Source: Saprospiraceae bacterium
Lineage (GTDB): Bacteria > Bacteroidota > Bacteroidia > Chitinophagales > Saprospiraceae
Length of the DNA: 52,865 nucleotides
Direction of reading: 5' to 3'
NCBI GenBank assembly: GCA_019187365.1
Contig: JABARE010000025.1
Coordinates: 1-52,865, forward strand
Notes under the pieces: model-generated
What the model saw: the letters and a program-made list of their open reading frames with translations, nothing else
What the model was told of the DNA's origin: nothing
Database searches by the model: none
Made by a program: the position numbers and the translations under genes
Shown: one piece after another, positions 8,224 to 16,263 of the stretch
Numbering within the stretch: position 1 is the stretch's first letter
How the letters are laid out: each line of letters starts with the position of its first letter

Positions 8224-9201
8224 TCAACGATGTAGAATGAGGGTGTAGGGTTTGCCTTGTTGTGTAGATGCGTTGAACAATTGTTCGCTACCGTCGGGAA
8301 AGACTACGCGTATTTGGGGCGTGGCCTCCGATGCACTTTCTCCCATGTCGAAGGTGGATATTTCGAGTACGTTTTCTCCGGTATGCAGTGACAGGTCCCA
8401 GGGCCCGGAAAAGCTGCCATCCAGCAACAGTTCTTCTGAAATTTTCATTCCGTTCAAAGATAGTGAAACTTTGTCACCGTCAACCCATTCTCCGTCCCGA
8501 ACGTACAATTTTGCGGATTCAGATTGGGTGAAGACCGTATCGGAGTGCGGAGGGTTTTCTTTTTCGAGGCGCGAAGATCTTGCCGTATCCTGAGTGACGG
8601 TTGTTTTAGGCCTGTTGCCGGAAGAATCCGGTCCATTCTGGCAGGTGCGGTTGGTGAGCAACCACAGCAGCCAAAGCAAGAAGGCCATGAGGAGAAAGTC
8701 TCTGATCGGAAGGCCGCAGCCGCAACCGCCAGGAATGTTTACGGTGGGGACCGGGTTGACAACTGTCTGCGGTGAATCCAGAGTGAACAAACGTTCGTTA
8801 GGGATCAGGTCGGCAAGTTCTGGAGGGATGCTTTCCGGATCCGTTGGTGTCATGTCCCGCCGCAGAGTGGCAAAGAGGGTGCCTTCAAAGCGACCTTCGG
8901 CTCCCGCGCTATGGCGGTTTCGCACGTCGATGTGGACATCGGTTATCAGCGCGTTGTAGAGGTCAGCGTTGCATGCGGACGTATTTTGCAGAATCAGCGC
9001 AGCGTGGATCGATTCCGGGATCAGCTTTTGACCGGGTCCATCCTCGAGTTCCGCTTTATTGTACCAAGGGATGGTTATGGGGTCGAAGACCACCATACCG
9101 GTGATCCTTGCGCTGTAGAGCATCTCCCCAAGGCTGAACTGTGGGTTGTGCGAAACGAACCATCCTGCGCACCGTGCTTTGATGTAGTACTCGCGGTTCA
9201 T
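8224..9201 (-). CDS. Single-helix membrane protein with C-terminal beta-sandwich
   Basis: The 325-residue protein has one central membrane helix (about residues 167-186, DFLLMAFLLWLLWLLT), preceded by a Gly/Cys patch (GGCGCG). The C-terminal 90 residues (KLYVRDGEWVDGDKVSLSLNG ... GENVLEISTFDMGESASEATPQIRV) resemble a small beta-sandwich common in Bacteroidota envelope proteins, with the signature of a display of a hydroxylated turn, an LNG motif and a GxN turn. The N-terminal 160 residues are not recognised. The start overlaps the stop of the upstream gene by 4 bp (9198-9201), which implies translational coupling. Function unknown; it probably links a cytoplasmic or membrane module to an extracytoplasmic domain. 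Confidence 0.55.
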   Translation of the reverse strand: MNREYYIKARCAGWFVSHNPQFSLGEMLYSARITGMVVFDPITIPWYNKAELEDGPGQKLIPESIHAALILQNTSACNADLYNALITDVHIDVRNRHSAGAEGRFEGTLFATLRRDMTPTDPESIPPELADLIPNERLFTLDSPQTVVNPVPTVNIPGGCGCGLPIRDFLLMAFLLWLLWLLTNRTCQNGPDSSGNRPKTTVTQDTARSSRLEKENPPHSDTVFTQSESAKLYVRDGEWVDGDKVSLSLNGMKISEELLLDGSFSGPWDLSLHTGENVLEISTFDMGESASEATPQIRVVFPDGSEQLFNASTQQGKPYTLILHR

Positions 9202-10034
9202 GAACTCCCGGAGGTGTCAGCAGGCTCAATGGTAATATCCAGTGGGGGAAAACGCCTTCGCGTATTGAAGGGCGGGTCGTAGTGGGATTCGTAAATGCGT
9301 CGCGGTAGCCCGTACATCGATTGGCGCATCTGTTGGATAGCCTGGTTGGTGTACATGGAGTGGGAGACCACATGGCGGGCTTCAATATCTGTTTCAGTCA
9401 ATTCGTAGTCGCACAGTGAGACTTCTTTGAGGTAGAACTTCATGAGTACTGGAAAGCACAGCAACAAAGCGACCACCAGATAGTGCAGCGCAATCAGGGG
9501 CTTCCACGGCGTCAACACTTCCGTGGTCACGAGCAGTCGGTCGCAAAACGTCCGCAGCGTTTCCGGGTCAGTGCAAGGCCTCCCTGTAAGCTGCTCCACT
9601 GCGGCGGGATCGCAGCGACCGTCGCAAAGAGCCAACAGGTAATCCTCGAAAAGGGTGTTCGTGATCCAGAACAGCAGGCCCGTTGCCGCAAAGGCGGAGA
9701 AAAGCGCAAGGATGAGCAGGCGCAGCATGGCGGAGAAGCCCGGAGGAGAGAACGCAAGTGTGCGCGTCTGGTCGTATGCGGCAAGGGCATAATCGTGGGT
9801 GGCCAGGAGCATGCGGTTAAACCCGAGGAAGATCAGCGTGAGCAGGGATACGACGGTTGGAAGAAAAAGTCCGTTGTGGACCGAGTAACTGAAAAAGTGG
9901 TAACTGCCTGCTGCAAACAGCAGGCAGTTTACGGCAATACACAGGCCCAGGGCGGCGTGCATTTTGCGCGTTTCCGGTTCGCAATACCGAAGGATGAGCG
10001 TGTCAAAGCCAGCCAGTGTCCAAAGCGTTTGCAT
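9198..10034 (-). CDS. Four-helix membrane protein, DUF4407-like topology
   Basis: The 278-residue protein has four predicted membrane helices (about 27-46, 56-73, 104-126 and 183-203). Its layout of two helices, a loop, a third helix, a Cys-containing extramembrane stretch (CDGRCDPAA ... TFCDRL) and a fourth helix parallels the DUF4407 protein encoded just upstream, although the sequence similarity is low by eye. The C-terminal tail is soluble and rich in Arg and Pro. It starts 5 bp after the DUF4407 gene and overlaps the next gene by 4 bp, so it belongs to the same operon and probably to the same complex. No function can be named. Confidence 0.55.
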   Translation of the reverse strand: MQTLWTLAGFDTLILRYCEPETRKMHAALGLCIAVNCLLFAAGSYHFFSYSVHNGLFLPTVVSLLTLIFLGFNRMLLATHDYALAAYDQTRTLAFSPPGFSAMLRLLILALFSAFAATGLLFWITNTLFEDYLLALCDGRCDPAAVEQLTGRPCTDPETLRTFCDRLLVTTEVLTPWKPLIALHYLVVALLLCFPVLMKFYLKEVSLCDYELTETDIEARHVVSHSMYTNQAIQQMRQSMYGLPRRIYESHYDPPFNTRRRFPPLDITIEPADTSGSS

Positions 10035-10039
10035 TGCGT

Positions 10040-11200
10040 TCAGCTGGGTTTGATGTAGTCGTCGGGGTGTTCGTCTATCGATTTTCCCTCGCGAACTTTG
10101 TATGCGTTCATCAGCTTCTCGTAGAGGGCTGCATCGGCTTCCCGGCGGAGTTGTTCGTCCTGTACCAGTTGTCTGGCTTCGTGGAAAATGATTTTGTCGT
10201 GGAAGCTGCCGTCTTCGACTTTTGAGAAGCCCTCTTTGAATTCGATGCCCTGCTTGGCAAGCTGAATTTGCATGAGATTTTCACTGAGGTAATCGTAGGG
10301 ACTGTAGGCAATCATTAGTTTGAATATGACCGGTGCCACTTCGATGAAGATAAACAGAAATCGGAGCAGCCATACCGGCCAAAAGGAGCCTGGGTATTGG
10401 TGTAATGCGGTGAGCGAATCGAGCATGCCCAGTTTTCCGCTGAATGTGGCAGCGCGCAGCTCCACGAGTTGTTCCCTTTCCTGGTCGATGTGGTGGATGG
10501 AGTCTGCCATGGCTGCGAGTTCCTTTTCGCGAACCTTTTGTCTCCTTTCCAGATCTGCGCGTTGCTGCATATGCCCCCTGCAGATGGGGCCGCAGCCCCG
10601 CCTCGTCGTTTCGTCGGAGATCATTTCGGTAAGTCTTGATATCTGATCTTTGTAGATCTGCACGTCTGCTTTGAGAATATTCTCCTGTTCTTTAAATGCG
10701 GTGTATTCGTCTTTGCGGTGGTCGATGAGTTTTTGGCGGATGTTGGCGCGCTCTTCGTCTTTGCGGATCTCCCACTGTTTGTCGATTTCTTTTTGAAAGA
10801 TGTACACTTCGAGGGGTGCGGAGATCGTGAATCCGATCATGGTTGCCATGAACAGTCGCGGGAGCGCATGCCAGAACTCGCCCCAGGATATGGTGTGTTT
10901 GCCGTCCCCCTTGCCAGTGCTCGACACCACGAAGCGGTCGAGGTTGAAGATGATGCATCCCCAGAGCAGGCCGATGGGTATGGCGACCGTCGTGCTTTCG
11001 AAAACCCGCGTGAGGGCAAATCCCATGGAGAGCGCACCGAGCAGTCCGGTGGCGAGTACGATGCCGCCCAGTCCGGAATATTTTACATAATCGGCGTAGG
11101 TGCATTCGGTTAGGACCCGGCGGTCTGCGCCTGCGCACCACCATAAGACCCGCTCGTAGGATTTGGGTTCTGGTGGCCGGTAGTCTTTAAGTTTTGCCAT
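10040..11200 (-). CDS. DUF4407 family membrane protein
   Basis: The 386-residue protein matches DUF4407 by its N-terminal pattern: WWCAGADRRVL, then YSGLGGIVLATGLLGALSMGFAL, then a second helix ending IIFNLDRFVVSSTGKGD. Helices lie at about 43-63, 73-92, 112-132 and 281-303. Between the third and fourth helices a long charged region (about 138-265) is strongly predicted to be a coiled coil. This is the first gene of the five-gene membrane operon running to 6821. DUF4407 proteins have no established function. The organisation suggests a membrane scaffold that partners with the transglutaminase-like and DUF350-like proteins downstream. Confidence 0.8.
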   Translation of the reverse strand: MAKLKDYRPPEPKSYERVLWWCAGADRRVLTECTYADYVKYSGLGGIVLATGLLGALSMGFALTRVFESTTVAIPIGLLWGCIIFNLDRFVVSSTGKGDGKHTISWGEFWHALPRLFMATMIGFTISAPLEVYIFQKEIDKQWEIRKDEERANIRQKLIDHRKDEYTAFKEQENILKADVQIYKDQISRLTEMISDETTRRGCGPICRGHMQQRADLERRQKVREKELAAMADSIHHIDQEREQLVELRAATFSGKLGMLDSLTALHQYPGSFWPVWLLRFLFIFIEVAPVIFKLMIAYSPYDYLSENLMQIQLAKQGIEFKEGFSKVEDGSFHDKIIFHEARQLVQDEQLRREADAALYEKLMNAYKVREGKSIDEHPDDYIKPS

Positions 11201-11784
11201 AATCTATGTAATTGAAAATTGTGTAGCCTGATTTCGGTTTGGCATTTAGGTGGCAGGGGCCCGCGGTTGGGGAGCAGGAGGGTAGGGGGTGGCTGCTTTC
11301 TCTGTGGACAGGCCGTTAGATGAAGTTGTGTTGGGCGATGTGTTGGTTGCCGTACAGTAAGGATGGCGTAACGTCTTTCGGCGACGTGTATCCGATGGTG
11401 TTCTTGCTTTGATCCACTTTGGAGCATCAGTTGCAGGATGCCGTCGGCTGGTCGGGGGCATCGTTGGATGCCCATAGGTGGAACGCGTTTCCCGTTGAGG
11501 TATATGCGAGGGGCGCCCGTGGTATACCACAGGACGGTGCACATTTCGCGGCTGCCGAGCAACCGGGGCAACATCAGGAAATAGCGCATGGTCATTGCTG
11601 CATGCTTTGTTGTCCAAATATAGGCATTTTTACTCAGCGGTGAGCCGTGCCCCGGCATGCTGCACCATTTTGTAATGTTTTTTGCCTCAGAGACTTAATA
11701 TATTATATAAATATGTTATATGATAACCAGACTCCCGATGCCTTTTGTGCGTCGCCACCCGGTGAATATTCCTGGTCCTGCTGC
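11201..11784. other. Intergenic stretch without a supported gene
   Basis: The region upstream of the DUF4407 gene holds overlapping open frames on the minus strand. One, with codons for MRYFLMLPRLLGSRE and GAPRIYLNGKRVP, reads like protein for about 80 residues between 11400 and 11600. It then becomes low complexity and would run 91 bp into the DUF4407 gene, so it could be a decayed or frameshifted gene. From 11690 to 11720 the sequence is AT-rich. I do not call a gene. Confidence 0.4.
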
Positions 11785-11792
11785 TATCTTTG
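11785..11792 (+). promoter_or_regulatory. Bacteroidota-type -7 element of the tRNA gene
   Basis: TATCTTTG matches TAnnTTTG and ends 9 bp before the 5' end of the tRNA-Ser gene, the distance expected for a tRNA promoter. No convincing -33 element is visible. Confidence 0.55.
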
Positions 11793-11801
11793 CGCTCCCA
11801 A

Positions 11802-11888
11802 GGAGAGATGCCAGAGTGGTTGAATGGGACGGTCTCGAAAACCGTTGTACGGGTAACTGTACCGAGGGTTCGAATCCCTCTCTCTCCG
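11802..11888 (+). tRNA. tRNA-Ser (anticodon CGA)
   Basis: The 87-base sequence folds as a class II tRNA. The acceptor stem is GGAGAGA with TCTCTCC. The anticodon stem ACGGT/ACCGT encloses the loop CTCGAAA with anticodon CGA, reading UCG serine codons. A long variable arm (TGTACGG...CTGTACC) is typical of tRNA-Ser, and the T arm is GAGGG-TTCGAAT-CCCTC. CCA is not encoded. The gene is followed by dispersed palindromic repeats, a GIY-YIG nuclease and the CRISPR locus, so the tRNA marks one edge of a variable region, although no att-like duplication of its 3' end was seen. Confidence 0.95.
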
Positions 11889-11984
11889 CGAATTCAGCGG
11901 GGCCTGTCCTGCGGAAAGCCTTGCAAAAGGCAGGGGGGTGTGATTAAGGAGACAGCTCCAAGAGTTGGTATGCGAAATCGGTGC

Positions 11985-12070
11985 CTTCGACTCCGCTGGC
12001 TTCGACTCCGGTGGCTTCGTTCCCGGTGGCTGAGCGGAGTCGAAGCCACCGGGAACGAAGCCACCGGGGC
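11985..12070. repeat. Dispersed palindromic repeat (TGAGCGGAGTCGAAGCC type)
   Basis: CTTCGACTCCG and GTGGCTTCG are repeated in alternation, followed by a palindrome centred on GGCTGAGCGGAGTCGAAGCC, with flanking arms GGTGGCTTCGTTCCCGGTGGCT and their complement. The same core occurs in the 105-bp tandem repeats at the window start and at 12600-12830. This is a non-coding repeat family typical of Bacteroidota intergenic regions. Confidence 0.8.
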
Positions 12071-12106
12071 ACCATGGTATCACCACCATAAGTTCTCTTA
12101 GGCCAT

Positions 12107-12421
12107 TTACCATTTGTTATTTTTATTCTTGTAGCTCGACGCATTGATGCAAGTGGCCAGTGCGCGTAGATCTTGATGGTTGCCATGGATCAGCGCCTCC
12201 TTTTTCTTTTGCCCCCAGCCCTGGACCTGTTTCTCGCGGTGGAAAGCGTGGTCAATTCTCTTGAATTCTTCAAAGTAAACGAGCTTTACAGGCAATCGTT
12301 TTCTTGTATAGTTTGCACCGAGTCCTTCCTGATGTTGAGCAACACGGAATTTTAAGTATTTGGTACTCCCTGTGTAGTAAGTTCCATCATTGCACGCCAG
12401 GATGTACATATATCCTTTCAT
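12107..12421 (-). CDS. GIY-YIG nuclease family protein
   Basis: From the ATG at 12421 the protein has 104 residues. It carries the GIY-YIG core: GYMYILACNDGTYYTGSTKYLKFRVAQHQ with the paired motifs YMYIL and YYTGST, a conserved Arg (FRVAQHQ), then KLVYFEEF and the Glu/Lys helix HREKQVQGWGQKKKEAL. This is the size and layout of the small stand-alone UPF0213-type GIY-YIG proteins, which are thought to cut DNA but have no firmly established biological role. The frame is open 10 codons further upstream; I chose the Met just before GYMYIL because that is where family members begin. It lies between two blocks of palindromic repeats with no operon partner. Confidence 0.85.
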   Translation of the reverse strand: MKGYMYILACNDGTYYTGSTKYLKFRVAQHQEGLGANYTRKRLPVKLVYFEEFKRIDHAFHREKQVQGWGQKKKEALIHGNHQDLRALATCINASSYKNKNNKW

Positions 12422-12594
12422 AGGGCTGTAAATAAAAGCGTCATCCTGCACTTTATATCATAGAATGATTGAGCATCGTGCATTCATTATCGGATGTTGT
12501 TACAAAAGGAGTGAAACCCTTCTTCGCTTTAGTTTTGTTGGCCACGGAATTGGAGTGACTTGAATGAGCAGAATGCCCGAGTGAGAAGGACCGG

Positions 12595-12832
12595 CATCGG
12601 TGGCTTCGTTTTCGGTGGCTTCGACTCCGGTGGCTTCGTCCCCGGTGGCTGAGCGGAGTCGAAGCCACCGGGGAGTGACGGAATTCAGCATGTCTGCCCT
12701 GCTGAAAGGGGTGTGTGTGTGCGAAGGATCTCTCGTTGTGATTTTGGAATGACCCCCGCTGGCTTCGTCCCCGCTGGCTTCGACTACGGTGGCTTCGTCC
12801 CCGGTGGCTGAGCGGAGTCGAAGCCACCGGTG
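12595..12832. repeat. Palindromic repeat block beside the CRISPR array
   Basis: Two copies of the dispersed palindrome (core GGCTGAGCGGAGTCGAAGCC), each preceded by tandem GTGGCTTCGxCxCCG units, lie at about 12597-12673 and 12757-12830. The second ends directly at the degenerate terminal CRISPR repeat. An open minus-strand frame through the block encodes only low-complexity Ser/Arg/His and is not a gene. Confidence 0.8.
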
Positions 12833-15800
12833 AATAATCCTTCGAATTTCTTATTGCAGTGACTCTAAATGCAAAGGCCGCCTTAGTAGCAGCTGAGTCT
12901 CAGTAATCCTTCGAATTTCTTATTGCAGTGACAACAACTCCAAAGGCCAGAAAAAATGGCCTATTGTCTCAGTAATCCTTCGAATTTCTTATTGCAGTGA
13001 CATCAATGAAGCCAGATGATTATTCAGAATTCGGTCTCAGTAATCCTTCGAATTTCTTATTGCAGTGACTTTCAAATCGGCTCCCGTGGAGCCGTATGAA
13101 ATGTCTCAGTAATCCTTCGAATTTCTTATTGCAGTGACAATCCACGAATCCTGCGAAAACCATGGACCACAGTCTCAGTAATCCTTCGAATTTCTTATTG
13201 CAGTGACATGCCCTGAAGCAAGCAAACCTTTCGGCAGTTAGTCTCAGTAATCCTTCGAATTTCTTATTGCAGTGACCAAACAAAGGAAAATTTACAGGCA
13301 GAAATAAATGTCTCAGTAATCCTTCGAATTTCTTATTGCAGTGACTATTCTGGCAGTAGCCAAAAGTGCGGCTGAGGTGTCTCAGTAATCCTTCGAATTT
13401 CTTATTGCAGTGACCTGTTGGATTTATTTGATTCCGGCGAATTGAACGTCTCAGTAATCCTTCGAATTTCTTATTGCAGTGACAATTTCAACTGAACCAA
13501 GATTCCGTCTACAAAGTCTCAGTAATCCTTCGAATTTCTTATTGCAGTGACTGGCAAGAATTAACGCCGGGAAAAAAAGCATTGTCTCAGTAATCCTTCG
13601 AATTTCTTATTGCAGTGACCAATAGGAGCCAATGCACTATTTCAGGCTTTAGCGTCTCAGTAATCCTTCGAATTTCTTATTGCAGTGACGACGCTATCCC
13701 CTCGGCGTTGAGGAGGGGGAAAGTCTCAGTAATCCTTCGAATTTCTTATTGCAGTGACGTTAAAAGAAATGGCGATTGAAAGAGAGCAGGAGTCTCAGTA
13801 ATCCTTCGAATTTCTTATTGCAGTGACTCGGGAAACCGAATGTACGGAAAATACCTTTTCGTCTCAGTAATCCTTCGAATTTCTTATTGCAGTGACGAAA
13901 CCGAGTGTACGGTAAATACCTGTTTATCGTCTCAGTAATCCTTCGAATTTCTTATTGCAGTGACGCAAAAGCCTCCCTGAAAAGAGGCAAGACAACCGTC
14001 TCAGTAATCCTTCGAATTTCTTATTGCAGTGACAATTACGGCGCAGGAGATATGCGGCAGTGAATTGTCTCAGTAATCCTTCGAATTTCTTATTGCAGTG
14101 ACAGACAACCCGGCCGGACAGGCCGGGAAGGCGTGTCTCAGTAATCCTTCGAATTTCTTATTGCAGTGACGCTAACGAAATTGTAGGACACGCGGAAATA
14201 AGTGTCTCAGTAATCCTTCGAATTTCTTATTGCAGTGACTATATGAGGGCGACGAGTTTATCACAGAAATAGATGTCTCAGTAATCCTTCGAATTTCTTA
14301 TTGCAGTGACGCTATCAGCGAACTACTGAGCAGAACGTAGTTGGTCTCAGTAATCCTTCGAATTTCTTATTGCAGTGACGATTAACCACTTTCCCCCCTA
14401 CATCGTGTTGCAGTCTCAGTAATCCTTCGAATTTCTTATTGCAGTGACAGTCAATCTGGCAGAGATCATTCCTGGATTTCCCGTCTCAGTAATCCTTCGA
14501 ATTTCTTATTGCAGTGACCAGCTAACCGCAGCTGAATACGCAGACCTGAAAGTCTCAGTAATCCTTCGAATTTCTTATTGCAGTGACACGTACTATTCGG
14601 GCAACCGAGTGTACGGTAAAGTCTCAGTAATCCTTCGAATTTCTTATTGCAGTGACACCCTGCCGGGGAGGCCGGCAGGGCGTTTATTGTCTCAGTAATC
14701 CTTCGAATTTCTTATTGCAGTGACGCTTAGTCGTCCCTGCTACAGCCCTAAAAAATGTCTCAGTAATCCTTCGAATTTCTTATTGCAGTGACAGACATGA
14801 CAGAGGACAGGAGCCTTGAGAATATGTCTCAGTAATCCTTCGAATTTCTTATTGCAGTGACTAAAGAGGAAGAAGTATTCTGGGGCACTACGCGTCTCAG
14901 TAATCCTTCGAATTTCTTATTGCAGTGACGAAATGTAAATATGACATGATATGAAAAAGAAAGTCTCAGTAATCCTTCGAATTTCTTATTGCAGTGACTG
15001 GAAACCAAGGTGGCTATGGCGGTGGTGGTTGTCTCAGTAATCCTTCGAATTTCTTATTGCAGTGACTGAACGAAAAAATCTGGTGGACGCAAAACCAGTG
15101 TCTCAGTAATCCTTCGAATTTCTTATTGCAGTGACATTACTCGGGAAATCGAGAGTACGGAAAGTACCTGTCTCAGTAATCCTTCGAATTTCTTATTGCA
15201 GTGACTTGGCGACCAAACATGGGTGCTCCAGGCCGAAGAGTCTCAGTAATCCTTCGAATTTCTTATTGCAGTGACGGTCATTTTGTATTTTGCTGACGGC
15301 ACAGTGCTGTCTCAGTAATCCTTCGAATTTCTTATTGCAGTGACTTTAAAGAGACGTATGGGCACTTTACGTCAAAAGTCTCAGTAATCCTTCGAATTTC
15401 TTATTGCAGTGACTTGTTTGACATTAAAATTCAAAGAATATGAGCAGTCTCAGTAATCCTTCGAATTTCTTATTGCAGTGACACGAATGGTGCAAGCATT
15501 TGGTAAAGACAAATTGTCTCAGTAATCCTTCGAATTTCTTATTGCAGTGACGTAAAGCGAAAGCAGCTATTGACGGAGTAAAAGAGTCTCAGTAATCCTT
15601 CGAATTTCTTATTGCAGTGACGCCGAAGCACAGGCCGCCGAGGCGGCTTACCGCGTCTCAGTAATCCTTCGAATTTCTTATTGCAGTGACAGTTTACTGA
15701 ACGACGGTGAGGCAGCAAAGTAGTCTCAGTAATCCTTCGAATTTCTTATTGCAGTGACGTAGAGTGGATTGTCACTCCAACCGGGGAGTTGTCTCAGTAA

Positions 15801-15896
15801 TCCTTCGAATTTCTTATTGCAGTGACTATTGCATCAACCGCAACGGCAACAAAACATACAGTCTCAGTAATCCTTCGAATTTCTTATTGCAGTGAC
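12828..15896 (-). CRISPR. CRISPR array, 45 repeats and 44 spacers
   Basis: A 36-bp repeat (on the + strand beginning GTCTCAGTAATCC and ending TTATTGCAGTGAC) occurs 45 times with spacers of 32-34 bp. All copies look identical except the leftmost (12828-12863), whose first seven positions are degenerate. This marks the left side as the leader-distal end, so the array is read on the minus strand, away from cas2. In that direction the repeat begins GTCACTGCAATAAGA, close to type III-B repeats of Pyrococcus, and its last eight bases ACTGAGAC resemble the known Cmr crRNA 5' tag. No self-matching spacer was seen in the window. Spacers at 13828, 13897, 14588 and 15136 encode variants of the same peptide on the + strand, so crRNAs would be antisense to mRNA. 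Confidence 0.98.
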
Positions 15897-15963
15897 CGCA
15901 TAATTAGCTAATTTATTGAATATCAGTTTGTTATAGGTGTTTTTGCTGGAGCCCAAATGGCCC
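15897..15963 (-). promoter_or_regulatory. Short putative CRISPR leader
   Basis: Only 67 bp separate the last repeat from the cas2 stop. The part next to the repeat (15897-15940) is AT-rich (AATTAGCTAATTTATTGAATATC), including the palindrome TTAGCTAA. Leaders are usually longer, so either the leader extends into cas2 or the array is transcribed with the cas operon. No confident promoter was identified. Confidence 0.5.
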
Positions 15964-16263
15964 CTACAGCCAATAAACCAACTTTTCATGCAATAAACCT
16001 TCCAATTCGGGTCTGTCGCCAAAATACGAAGTATTCCGCAATATCCGGCCGCTGACCGGCAAAATGTAACACTTGTCCGGGGGTGAAATTTTTGAAAGCA
16101 GGATGTCAAGCTTTTTTGCGCAATACTCCCATTGCGCCTCGGTGTGGTTGCCACAAAATATGCTGTACTGCAATCGCACAAAGCCCAGTGCCTCAAGCCG
16201 CCGGGCAAGCCGGGTGCGCAATGCATCCGACTCAATGTCGTACATGACCATTCGCCAGGCCAT
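15964..16263 (-). CDS. cas2: CRISPR-associated endoribonuclease/integrase subunit Cas2
   Basis: The protein has 99 residues from the ATG at 16263 and shows the Cas2 signature at the N-terminus (MVMYDIESDALRTRLARRLEALGFVRLQYSIFCG), with the conserved Asp of YDI, then a ferredoxin-like pattern ending in ILPVSGRIL. Cas2 forms the dimer at the centre of the Cas1-Cas2 integration complex that inserts new spacers. The gene overlaps the end of cas1 by 32 bp, a sign of translational coupling; a Met at 16251 is an alternative start. It is the last gene of the operon, directly before the array. Composition is GC-rich like cas1 and the chromosome. Confidence 0.95.
   Translation of the reverse strand: MAWRMVMYDIESDALRTRLARRLEALGFVRLQYSIFCGNHTEAQWEYCAKKLDILLSKISPPDKCYILPVSGRILRNTSYFGDRPELEGLLHEKLVYWL

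Noticed and set aside
11110..11658. Minus-strand frame of 182 codons upstream of the DUF4407 gene
   Set aside because: Part of it (MRYFLMLPRLLGSRE, GAPRIYLNGKRVP) reads like protein, but it becomes low complexity and overlaps the well-supported DUF4407 gene by 91 bp. It could be a remnant, but a functional gene is not supported.
11802..12070. tRNA-Ser as an attachment site of an integrated element
   Set aside because: No integrase and no repeat of the tRNA 3' end was found towards the CRISPR locus or elsewhere in the window.
12453..12827. Minus-strand frame of 124 codons beside the array
   Set aside because: It consists of translated palindromic repeats (Ser/Arg/His-rich) with no natural protein composition.
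13020..13283. Short frames inside the CRISPR array (also 14444-14698)
   Set aside because: They are translations of the CRISPR repeat and spacers; the repeated peptide NKKFEGLLR comes from the repeat itself.
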